NCBI GenBank assembly: GCA_965235125.1
Contig: CBDDXH010000039.1
Span: forward strand, 1-10,426
Length of the DNA: 10,426 nucleotides
Direction: 5' to 3'
Source: Pelagilacustribacter hypolimneticus
GTDB lineage: Bacteria > Pseudomonadota > Alphaproteobacteria > Pelagibacterales > Pelagibacteraceae
Position numbers and translations under genes: made by a program. The notes below the pieces were generated by a model, which had not been told where the DNA came from, made no database searches, and saw nothing but the letters and a program-made list of their open reading frames with translations. Positions 1 through 7,246 of the stretch are shown here, in pieces (the first letter of the stretch is position 1; each line of letters begins with the position of its first letter).

Positions 1-261
1 TTTTTTTTTATTTTTAAATAAAATTGATTTAAATCTTGTTTTTTTAATATTAATTCCAGGACTGATAACTATATAATCAACTTCATTTAGTTTTGCTTTA
101 AAAAAATCTAAATTTTTTTTAATTTTTATTTTTTTTTTATCGTCCCAAATATAAATTCTTTTAACCTTCTTTTTTTTAAGAAATTTAAGAGCAGATGTTC
201 CTGACAAACCAAGTCCGTAGATGGCGTATGAATTTTCTTTGATTGGTTTATGAATGTCCAT
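1..261 (-). CDS. murD: UDP-N-acetylmuramoyl-L-alanine--D-glutamate ligase MurD, N-terminal part (gene cut by left window edge)
   Basis: Only the first 87 codons are present; the frame is open to base 1. MurD adds D-glutamate to UDP-MurNAc-L-Ala in the cytoplasm, the second amino acid step of peptidoglycan precursor synthesis. The visible part is the N-terminal UDP-binding Rossmann-like domain: a glycine-rich loop YGLGLSG at residues 15-21, followed by an acidic strand end (WDD, 39-41) and the family's VISPGI segment at 65-70. The ATP-binding P-loop and catalytic centre lie beyond the window. The start is the ATG at 259-261, three bases after the mraY stop, with only a weak upstream purine stretch (AAGAT), so initiation is probably coupled to mraY. 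Position after mraY is the standard dcw order and supports the call. Confidence 0.9.
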   Translation of the reverse strand, partial: MDIHKPIKENSYAIYGLGLSGTSALKFLKKKKVKRIYIWDDKKKIKIKKNLDFFKAKLNEVDYIVISPGINIKKTRFKSILFKNKKK

Positions 262-264
262 TAA

Positions 265-1350
265 TTATCTTAGTTTTAATGTAGCTAAACCTACTAATGC
301 TAAAATAATTGCTATGATCCAAAATCTTACTACTACTGTGGACTCTGGCCAACCTTTTTTTTCAAAATGATGATGTAACGGTGCCATTTGAAAAATACGT
401 TTACCAGTTAATTTAAATGATATGACTTGTATGATAACCGATAATGTTTCAAGAACGAAAAGGCCTCCTATTATAGCAAGTACAATTTCATGCTTAACGA
501 TAATTGCGACTGTAGCTATTGAGCCTCCTAATGAGAGCGAACCTGTGTCGCCCATAAATATCTTGGCAGGAGGGGCATTGTACCAAAGAAAGCCTAAACA
601 AGATCCAAAAACTGCTCCACAAAAAATACTTAGTTCTCCTACGCTGGCGATATAAGGAATTTTTAAATATTCAGCAAAAATTACGTTTCCAACTAAATAA
701 CTTATTATCGTAAAGGATAAGGCAACTAACATAACTGGTACAGTTGCTAAACCGTCTAAACCGTCAGTTAGATTAACAGCGTTAGATGAACCAACTATAA
801 CAAAAATTGCAAAGGGGACAAAAAATATACCCAAAAATAAAACTATATTTTTAAAAAAAGGGAAATATAAATTGTTTAAATGTGGGTGATTAGAATATTT
901 AGTTAAAAAAAAAATTACTAAAAAACTTAGAAAAAGTTGTCCTAAAAATTTTAACTTTGAATTCAATCCTCTAGAACTCTTTAATTTAATTTTTAATAAA
1001 TCATCGCTAAACCCTAATAAGCCAAAACTTAGTAAAACAAAAATTACAGCGAAAATATAAACATTTTTCAAATCTGCCCACAAAAGAGTTGCGAAAAATA
1101 TACCGAATATAATAATTATACCACCCATAGTTGGTGTACCAGATTTTTTAATTATATGATCAATTGGACCATCCTGTCTAATAGGGCCTGATATTTGTTT
1201 TTTCTTAAATAAATTAATTAATGGCTCACCAATTAAAAAAACAATTAAGAAAGAGGTAATTATCGAAAGAGCAATTCTAACTGTTATATAACGAAAAACA
1301 TTTAAATAGGAGTATTGCTCTACAAGAGAAGAAAAAAAACTATAAAGCAT
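265..1350 (-). CDS. mraY: Phospho-N-acetylmuramoyl-pentapeptide-transferase MraY
   Basis: MraY is the polytopic inner-membrane enzyme that transfers phospho-MurNAc-pentapeptide from UDP onto undecaprenyl phosphate, giving lipid I. From the chosen ATG it is 361 residues, close to the 360 of E. coli MraY. Visible family motifs are the Asp pair in FSDDLLK (D116, D117), NLTDGLDGLA (193-202), FMGDTGSLSLGG with D268, and the cytoplasmic APLHHHFEKKGWPE loop (323-336, H326-H328). Many hydrophobic segments of membrane-spanning length separate these. A TTG at 1365 would extend the frame by five codons, but the ATG at 1348-1350 has a GGAG ribosome site six bases upstream and its N-terminus (MLYSFFSSLV...NVFRYITVR) aligns with E. 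coli MraY. The gene overlaps the murE-murF stop by 11 bases. Confidence 0.97.
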   Translation of the reverse strand: MLYSFFSSLVEQYSYLNVFRYITVRIALSIITSFLIVFLIGEPLINLFKKKQISGPIRQDGPIDHIIKKSGTPTMGGIIIIFGIFFATLLWADLKNVYIFAVIFVLLSFGLLGFSDDLLKIKLKSSRGLNSKLKFLGQLFLSFLVIFFLTKYSNHPHLNNLYFPFFKNIVLFLGIFFVPFAIFVIVGSSNAVNLTDGLDGLATVPVMLVALSFTIISYLVGNVIFAEYLKIPYIASVGELSIFCGAVFGSCLGFLWYNAPPAKIFMGDTGSLSLGGSIATVAIIVKHEIVLAIIGGLFVLETLSVIIQVISFKLTGKRIFQMAPLHHHFEKKGWPESTVVVRFWIIAIILALVGLATLKLR

Positions 1351-4198
1351 ATTTTTCTCCAGCAATAATTTTTTTAGATAAATTGTTTAAACCTGTAGCG
1401 TTTGAACCTTTAATCATTAAATAATCATTTTTATTTAACAAATTTGAAAAAACTTCATCAAAGTCGTTTATGTTTTGTAAAATATTTCCTTGCTTAGGTT
1501 TATAAATTTTTTGATAAGTTTTAAATGCATTTTTTCCATATATAAATAATTTATCAATATCACTTTTATTAATATAATATGATAAATTCTTATGGTAAAT
1601 ATCTGATTTTTTTCCTAATTCCAGCATGTCGCCAAGTAATAGATATTTTTTAAAATTATTTTTTTTTAATTTTGAAAAATTTAAGATTGCATTTTTTACT
1701 GATGAGGGATTTGCATTATAACTTTCGTCGATAAAATTAAATCTTTTTTTATATCTTTTAATAATATGTGTTTTACCTCTGCCTTCGATTGAATTAAAAG
1801 AATAAATTAAATTTTTTATTTTTGATAAGTCTAGATTTAAAACAGATAAAACTAGTAAACTAGATAGTATGTTTAAAATAGTTAATGAATTAACATTTCT
1901 TACTTTTAAAAAAATATCATCATTTAAAACTTTAAAATGTAATAAATTGTAGCTTTTAAAGGTTTTATCTTTAATTATAAAAGCATCAGATGTATTTTTT
2001 AGCCCAAAAGATAAAACTTTAACTTTTTTTATTTTTGCAAGCTTTGAAAAATAATTAAAATACTTATCATCTTTATTTAAAATTAAAAAACCCCCATTAA
2101 CTATGTTTTCAATAATTTCCGACTTTGCTTTAGCTATACTGGTTAAATTTTCAAAATTTTCAATATGAGATTCTCCAACATTCGTTATTACTCCTATATG
2201 TGGTCTGACTAAACTAGAAAGTTTTCTAATTTCTCCAGCTCGACTCATGCCGATTTCAAAAACTCCGTATCGATGATAATTTTCCAAATTAGATAAGCTT
2301 AAAGGTACACCAAAATGGTTGTTATAAGATTTTTGCGAAAAATATGTTTCTCCATAATTAGTTAATAAATTTCCAAGCAAAGTTTTTAAAGTGGTCTTAC
2401 CTGAGCTTCCTGTTATGGCGATTATTTTGGCTTCTGAGTATTCTCTTTTTTTAATAGCCAATCGATTTAAAAAATTAAAAGTATTATTGCATCGAATTAA
2501 TTTATTTTGACTAAGGTTTTTCATATGTTTTTTAATTACACAAAAATTTGCTTTATTTTTTAAAGCTGCTTTTACAAATGCATGTCCATCATGGGTTTTT
2601 CCTTTTATCGCAATAAAAATATTATTTTTTTTAACTTGTTTAGAATCTATCGAAACCCCTTCAAAATTTTTATCTTTTTTTTTTAAAAGTTTATAAATAA
2701 TTTTGGAGTTTAAAATTTGATTATAATTTTTTTTATTATATTTAAGTTTTTTTACATTAATTTTCCTAATTATTTTTTGATCTGAAAAATCTAATACTTT
2801 ATTTTTATATAGTTGAGTGGTTTCATGGCCTTTTCCAGCAACAAGAATGGTTCCATTTGGTTTTGAATTAATAATAGCTGCTATAATAGCTTTTGCTCTT
2901 GAGGGTATATTGTGAATATTTTCTTTATTTTTATTTTTAAAGCCTGAAAAAATCATTTGCCTAATTAATTTAGGTTTTTCATTTCTTGGATTATCATCTG
3001 TGATATAAATTTCTTCGGCATTTTTTTCACTAACCCTTGCCATGATAGCTCTTTTTTTTTTATCTCTCTCTCCACCACATCCAAATACCACATCTGGTTT
3101 AACGCCATAATGCTCTTTTAATGTCTTTAATGAAGTTTCAAGAGCATCAGGTGTATGAGCATAATCAATAAAAATTTTAGTCCTATTTGGTAAAATTTTA
3201 ACTAATTGAAGTCTGCCATTTACTTCTTTAATTTTTTTTATTTTTTTTAAAACTTTGTTAATAGCTAAACCTGAGAGTTTAACTGCTAAAATAGACATTA
3301 ATAAGTTTTTGATTTGAAATATTCCAATTAAAGGAACTTCTATGTCATAATTTTTTTTATTAAATTTAAAAAATAATTGCTGATAATTTTTTTTAAATAT
3401 TATTGATTTAATTTCAATTGTAGAATTTTTTTCACCTATAGTTAATAAGTTTAGATTTCTATTTTTTGCAATTAGTTTGATCTTTTGAAATTCTTTAATT
3501 TGATTATCAGTTATAATATTTTTTTTTTCTTTTAGTAATTTAGAAAGCAAAATTAACTTAGCATGTAAATAATTATTCATATTTTTGTGATAATCAAGAT
3601 GATCTTGTGAAAAATTAGTAAAAATTGCAGTTTTAAAATCTAATCCATTTAATCTACCCTGTAAGAGACCGTGACTTGAAGCTTCTAAAATTACATGATT
3701 TATTCCTTGTTTTTTAATTTCTGATAATTCTCTGTGTAGAGAAATAATATCCAATGTGGTCAGATTTGTTTTTTTAATATTATTTTTTTTTTTAATTCCT
3801 AATGTACCAATCGATGCAACTGGTATTTTTAGCATGCTGAGTAACTGATGATAAAAATCTGCAACTGAACTTTTACCATTAGTGCCTGTAACCGCAATGA
3901 TGTTGCGAGGCTTGTTAGAATAAAATATTTTGCACGCTTCACTGATAACTGAAGAGATATTTTTAACTTTAATTATTGGAATTTTATTTGAGCTTATTTG
4001 ACATTTCTTGAAACAAATTACTGCTTTTGCACCCTTTGAAATTGCATCTAAAATATATTTTTCGCCACTAAATTTTGTTCCTCTAAGAGCAAAAAATAAG
4101 TAATTTTTTTTAATTTGCCTACTATCTAGCGACAAACCTTCAATATTAATATTTTGAATATCTAATGGTAAATTTTTAATTATTTTTTTTAACAACAT
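1340..4198 (-). CDS. murE-murF: Fused MurE-MurF: UDP-MurNAc-tripeptide synthetase (meso-DAP adding) joined to UDP-MurNAc-pentapeptide synthetase (D-Ala-D-Ala adding)
   Basis: A single 952-residue frame carries two complete Mur ligases that act two steps apart in cytoplasmic peptidoglycan precursor synthesis. The MurE half (about 1-483) has the N-terminal substrate motif LDSRQIKKNYLFFALRG, the P-loop TGTNGKS (104-110), the probable carbamylated lysine K214, and DNPR (402-405), the signature of meso-diaminopimelate specificity. The MurF half (about 495-952) restarts with a second N-terminal domain (SIDSKQVKKNNIFIAIKG), a second P-loop TGSSGKT (596-602), YNNHFGVPLSL near 625, a probable carbamylated lysine K692, and ESYNANPSS (825-833). 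The linker, about 484-500, is short and lysine/asparagine-rich. No stop or frameshift interrupts the junction. It overlaps ftsI by 23 bases and mraY by 11. MurE-MurF fusions are known in some bacteria, including Bordetella. Confidence 0.95.
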   Translation of the reverse strand: MLLKKIIKNLPLDIQNINIEGLSLDSRQIKKNYLFFALRGTKFSGEKYILDAISKGAKAVICFKKCQISSNKIPIIKVKNISSVISEACKIFYSNKPRNIIAVTGTNGKSSVADFYHQLLSMLKIPVASIGTLGIKKKNNIKKTNLTTLDIISLHRELSEIKKQGINHVILEASSHGLLQGRLNGLDFKTAIFTNFSQDHLDYHKNMNNYLHAKLILLSKLLKEKKNIITDNQIKEFQKIKLIAKNRNLNLLTIGEKNSTIEIKSIIFKKNYQQLFFKFNKKNYDIEVPLIGIFQIKNLLMSILAVKLSGLAINKVLKKIKKIKEVNGRLQLVKILPNRTKIFIDYAHTPDALETSLKTLKEHYGVKPDVVFGCGGERDKKKRAIMARVSEKNAEEIYITDDNPRNEKPKLIRQMIFSGFKNKNKENIHNIPSRAKAIIAAIINSKPNGTILVAGKGHETTQLYKNKVLDFSDQKIIRKINVKKLKYNKKNYNQILNSKIIYKLLKKKDKNFEGVSIDSKQVKKNNIFIAIKGKTHDGHAFVKAALKNKANFCVIKKHMKNLSQNKLIRCNNTFNFLNRLAIKKREYSEAKIIAITGSSGKTTLKTLLGNLLTNYGETYFSQKSYNNHFGVPLSLSNLENYHRYGVFEIGMSRAGEIRKLSSLVRPHIGVITNVGESHIENFENLTSIAKAKSEIIENIVNGGFLILNKDDKYFNYFSKLAKIKKVKVLSFGLKNTSDAFIIKDKTFKSYNLLHFKVLNDDIFLKVRNVNSLTILNILSSLLVLSVLNLDLSKIKNLIYSFNSIEGRGKTHIIKRYKKRFNFIDESYNANPSSVKNAILNFSKLKKNNFKKYLLLGDMLELGKKSDIYHKNLSYYINKSDIDKLFIYGKNAFKTYQKIYKPKQGNILQNINDFDEVFSNLLNKNDYLMIKGSNATGLNNLSKKIIAGEKYAL
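1357..1361 (-). promoter_or_regulatory. Ribosome binding site of mraY
   Basis: On the minus strand this reads TGGAG, six bases ahead of the ATG at 1348-1350 and inside the last codons of murE-murF. It decides the mraY start: the upstream in-frame TTG at 1363-1365 sits directly against this site and has no comparable purine stretch of its own. Confidence 0.75.
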
Positions 4199-5906
4199 GA
4201 GCGTTATAAACCTCGTTGTTGTTTATGGCTAAAATAGGTCCAATTTTCTCTATTATTTTACCAGCAACATAAACAGAGTTCCATCCAGCTTCATTAAAAC
4301 GAATATTTTTTACTAATTGACCCTTGTAATTATAAATGATGTGAGGAGCAGCTTTAGGATCATCTAAAATAACAAGAAGTAGATATTTTGGATTTTCTGT
4401 TGGAAATACAGAAATAAAAGTAGTTATACTTTTATTTTCATCAATGTAGCTTTTAGCTGTGCCTGTTTTGCCTCCGATATCATAACCAAATATGTTTGCA
4501 AAACTTCCTGTGCCTTCTTTGTCTGTTACTACTTTTCGTAAAATTTTGTTAATCTTTTCACTGGTACTTTTAGAAATAATAGATTCGTGATTTTTAATAT
4601 TTAAATTTTTTTGTAAACTTAATGTTGGATTAACAATATAACCACCATTTGTTAAAGATGCATATGCAGCAGCCGCTTGTAATGGCGTTGTGGTAATTCC
4701 GTGACCATATGAAACGGTTTCTAATTTACACTTTTCCCAATTAAAACTTAAAGGTTTGCCGATTTCTTCTATTTCAAAATTTATAGTTTTCAAAAGACCA
4801 AGTTTTTCAAGAAAAGTTTTCAATCTTTCTTCACCAACTTTTCTACCAATCATCAAAGAACCGATATTGGACGATCTAATTAAAATATCTTCTGCACTTA
4901 ACTTTTCAGGAAATTTATGTATATCGTTAATAGAATATTTAGAACACTTTACTTCGCTAGGTATATTTTCAATCATTGTTTCGGGTGATAAAATATTTTC
5001 TTCGAGTGCAATTGCAAGTGTAAATGTTTTAAATACTGAACCTAATTCAAAAACTCCTTTAGTGATTTGATTCATATATTTAAGATCGCTAATATCTTTT
5101 CGAATATTGATATTATAATCCGGTAGAGAAATAAGAGATAATACTTCTCCGTTATTAACGTCCATTAACAGTCCTCCAGCAGCATTTGCCTTAAAATCGT
5201 TCATAGCTTTTTTTAATTCGGTCTTAATTAAAAATTGAATATTGGTATCTAAAGTTAAAAATAAAGAATTATCTATTTTATTATTTTTTAATTCTTTATC
5301 GAAATATTTTTCAATTCCGGAAATACCATAATTATCGTCATCAATTTGACCAAGTACATGACTAAATAGTTGACCTTGAGGGTACACCCTGCTTTGAACA
5401 GATTCAATAATTATTCCTTTTTCGCCCAAAGACCATAATTTATTTTTTTCTTCTCTAGTTAATCTTTTTTTTAAATAAAAATATTTTTTACTTTCTAAAT
5501 TTTGTTTTAGTTCAGGTATTGAAATCTCAGGAAAATTTAATTTAATATTTATTATAAAGTTTTCCTTATTTTTGATTAAATTAGGTTTTATTGCTGCATG
5601 ATAAGTATTAATATTTCGCGCAATCACTGCACCATTTCTATCTACTACATCTCTTCTAAGGATTAAACTATTTGGATCAATCGGTTTATACTCGATAAAA
5701 TTAGACGGTTGGATTGAAATAGAAAAAATAGAAATTGAAAAAATAAGGATTAAAGAAAAAAAAATAGAAAATAAGACATAAATTCTTTCATTCGAAATTC
5801 TTGATTTATTAATCATTTTCTGATTTTGGGTAGTTTCAATAAAATCCCCAAAGAAAAAAGATTTTTGGTTCTGATGTATAAAGTTTTTATATTTTTTATT
5901 TTTCAT
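4176..5906 (-). CDS. ftsI: Septal peptidoglycan transpeptidase FtsI (penicillin-binding protein 3)
   Basis: FtsI is a class B penicillin-binding protein that cross-links septal peptidoglycan in the divisome, working with FtsW and the FtsQLB complex. The 576-residue product has a basic cytoplasmic tail of about 40 residues, one transmembrane segment (about 43-65), a pedestal domain beginning around RRDVVDRNGAVIA (84-96), and a C-terminal transpeptidase domain. All three active-site motifs are intact: SVFK with nucleophile S290 and K293, SSN (345-347), and KTG (480-482). The start ATG lies in the last codons of ftsL (11-base overlap) without a clear Shine-Dalgarno sequence, so translation is probably coupled. 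The last codons overlap the murE-murF start by 23 bases. An internal ATG at residue 31 is a less likely alternative start. Confidence 0.95.
   Translation of the reverse strand: MKNKKYKNFIHQNQKSFFFGDFIETTQNQKMINKSRISNERIYVLFSIFFSLILIFSISIFSISIQPSNFIEYKPIDPNSLILRRDVVDRNGAVIARNINTYHAAIKPNLIKNKENFIINIKLNFPEISIPELKQNLESKKYFYLKKRLTREEKNKLWSLGEKGIIIESVQSRVYPQGQLFSHVLGQIDDDNYGISGIEKYFDKELKNNKIDNSLFLTLDTNIQFLIKTELKKAMNDFKANAAGGLLMDVNNGEVLSLISLPDYNINIRKDISDLKYMNQITKGVFELGSVFKTFTLAIALEENILSPETMIENIPSEVKCSKYSINDIHKFPEKLSAEDILIRSSNIGSLMIGRKVGEERLKTFLEKLGLLKTINFEIEEIGKPLSFNWEKCKLETVSYGHGITTTPLQAAAAYASLTNGGYIVNPTLSLQKNLNIKNHESIISKSTSEKINKILRKVVTDKEGTGSFANIFGYDIGGKTGTAKSYIDENKSITTFISVFPTENPKYLLLVILDDPKAAPHIIYNYKGQLVKNIRFNEAGWNSVYVAGKIIEKIGPILAINNNEVYNAHVVKKNN
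4191..4220 (-). promoter_or_regulatory. Imperfect mRNA hairpin holding the murE-murF start codon
   Basis: Within the ftsI/murE-murF overlap the outer arms are AACAAC (4191-4196) and GTTGTT (4215-4220). Inside them GAG (4199-4201) faces CTC (4212-4214), and GTT (4203-4205) faces AAC (4209-4211) around a three-base loop. That gives 12 pairs with a two-base and a one-base bulge, both on one side. On the mRNA the AUG of murE-murF (4196-4198) spans the two-base bulge and the GUUGUU arm, and the only nearby GAGG is also in the stem. The pairing is seen directly; a role in coupling translation to ftsI is inferred. Confidence 0.4.
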
Positions 5907-6222
5907 TAATTAGTACTTTTGTCATTTTTTTTTGTTGCTTAATAAAATCATCAAAATCATGATAAATTTGAGAAAAATTTAAGTTATTGTAAATAAAATC
6001 AATGTTTTGAGTGACTTTATCCTGTAAAACTTCTGGGGAGGTTAAATAATAAAATTCTAAATAGGCTTCTGATAAATTTTTTTCTAAAAATAATATCTGA
6101 CTATTATGATCTCGAATTTTTTTTTCAATAAATCTAGTTTCATTTTTTATAATAGGTATGGTAATTAAAAACGAAACATAAACTAAAAGTACAATTATTT
6201 TTTTTTTATTAAATAGCAACAT
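5896..6222 (-). CDS. ftsL: Cell division protein FtsL (divergent, single-pass membrane protein)
   Basis: The 108-residue product has the FtsL build: a short basic cytoplasmic tip (MLLFNKKK), one transmembrane helix (about 9-25), then a charged, heptad-like periplasmic helix (about 28-60) and the family-like YLTSPEVLQDKV segment (59-70). FtsL normally pairs with FtsB through this coiled coil and helps activate FtsWI septal synthesis. Sequence conservation in the family is very low, so the call depends mainly on size, topology and the invariant slot between rsmH and ftsI. It overlaps rsmH by 14 bases and ftsI by 11. No good Shine-Dalgarno sequence precedes the ATG. A run of ten A residues (6198-6207 on the complementary strand) falls in codons 5-8. 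Confidence 0.8.
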   Translation of the reverse strand: MLLFNKKKIIVLLVYVSFLITIPIIKNETRFIEKKIRDHNSQILFLEKNLSEAYLEFYYLTSPEVLQDKVTQNIDFIYNNLNFSQIYHDFDDFIKQQKKMTKVLINEK

Positions 6223-7228
6223 TTTCGATATCTAAGTATCTTTTAAATTTCTCTTTAAATTCATTTGGATAATTAAAAGGCTCTTCAGTTCTAATAGCGT
6301 ACCTCAACTTAGCCGATCTAGAAGCTGGGTTTTTAATTATCTCTTGTTCATTGGGTGTTAAAAAATTATTTTTATATTTTTCAAAAAAAAAATTTGTTTT
6401 ATTGCTTTGACTCGGCATATACCTTGAGGGATTAGACTTATTAGCTGAATAATTAGTAAAATAATATTTAACAATTTTATCTTCAATAGAGTGAAAACTG
6501 ATTGTTATAATTTTTCCTCCTTGTTTAATAAATTGTGTTGCTTTAATTAACCCTTCTATAAGTTCAGAAGTTTCTTTGTTTACAAATATTCGAAGAGCTT
6601 GAAATGTTTTGGTACAAACGTTAATTTTTTTATTATAATTTTTTTTTTTACTGGATTCTATAATTTTAACCAGTTCAACAACAGTATTAATTTTTTTAAT
6701 TTTTCTCGCTTTAATAATATTTTTTACAATTCTACTAGCTTCTTGCTCTTCTCCGAGAATTTTAATAACTAATTTAAGATGATTTTCATCTAGTGTATTA
6801 ATTACTTCTTCAGCAGATATATCTGAAAGACCCATCTGCATATCAATTTTACCAGTAGCATTAAAAGAAAAACCTCTGTTGTAATCTTGAAGTTGAAAAG
6901 TAGACAACCCTAAATCAAAAATAATTATATCAGATTTAATTTTAGTGTTTAAAACTCTGTCTAAATTACTAAATTTTTCATTATAAAATTTAAATTGATT
7001 TAATGATTTTGTTTTTATTGCTTCTGCTCTCTTAGCTGCAGATTTATCTCTATCAAGTGCTATTACTTTAAAATTTGGAAACTTTAATAATGCTTCGGTA
7101 TAACCACCTCCGCCAAACGTACAATCAATAACTAATTGATTTTTTTTTGATAAATTACAAATCTTAACAATTTCATCTAGCATCACTGGAAAATGTTTTT
7201 TTTCCAGTGATGAAGAAGAAAGAGACAT
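6209..7228 (-). CDS. rsmH: 16S rRNA (cytosine(1402)-N(4))-methyltransferase RsmH (MraW)
   Basis: RsmH uses S-adenosylmethionine to N4-methylate C1402 of 16S rRNA in the decoding centre. The 339-residue protein shows the family motifs in order: HFPVMLDE (12-19), SAM-binding loop DCTFGGGGYTE (35-45), ALDRD (57-61), FDLGLST (104-110), RGFSF (118-122), SFHSIEDKIVK (244-254) and the C-terminal NPASRSAKLR (300-309). It is slightly longer than E. coli RsmH (313), with lysine-rich inserts. The ATG is 18 bases after the ftsZ stop and is preceded only by an A-rich stretch (AAAGAAAAAA). The residues ahead of the conserved HFPVMLDE are low-complexity Ser/Lys and help form a hairpin. A run of 11 A residues lies at 6639-6649. 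Confidence 0.97.
   Translation of the reverse strand: MSLSSSSLEKKHFPVMLDEIVKICNLSKKNQLVIDCTFGGGGYTEALLKFPNFKVIALDRDKSAAKRAEAIKTKSLNQFKFYNEKFSNLDRVLNTKIKSDIIIFDLGLSTFQLQDYNRGFSFNATGKIDMQMGLSDISAEEVINTLDENHLKLVIKILGEEQEASRIVKNIIKARKIKKINTVVELVKIIESSKKKNYNKKINVCTKTFQALRIFVNKETSELIEGLIKATQFIKQGGKIITISFHSIEDKIVKYYFTNYSANKSNPSRYMPSQSNKTNFFFEKYKNNFLTPNEQEIIKNPASRSAKLRYAIRTEEPFNYPNEFKEKFKRYLDIENVAI
7181..7212 (-). promoter_or_regulatory. Perfect 13-bp inverted repeat (mRNA hairpin) inside the rsmH 5' coding region
   Basis: CATCACTGGAAAA at 7181-7193 is exactly repeated in reverse complement at 7200-7212, with a six-base loop. In the mRNA the stem begins 16 bases after the first base of the rsmH AUG and covers codons 6 to 16. 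No U-run follows on the minus strand, so it does not look like an intrinsic terminator. A hairpin this close to the start would be expected to impede initiation or act as an RNase processing site. The structure is seen directly; its role is inferred. Confidence 0.6.
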
Positions 7229-7246
7229 ATTGTTTTTTTCTTTGCA

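Noticed and set aside
422..655. 77-codon open frame on the plus strand
   Set aside because: It is antisense to mraY and lies opposite conserved codons of the GDTGS and HHH region; its translation shows no recognisable family.
1363..1365. TTG as the mraY start
   Set aside because: The ATG 15 bases downstream has a well-spaced GGAG and gives the family's N-terminus and length.
4756..5070. 104-codon open frame on the plus strand
   Set aside because: It lies wholly antisense to the FtsI transpeptidase domain, whose motifs are intact; no independent evidence of coding.
7181..7212. Intrinsic terminator between ftsZ and rsmH
   Set aside because: The stem is strong but lies inside rsmH and no U-run follows on the transcribed strand, so termination is not supported.
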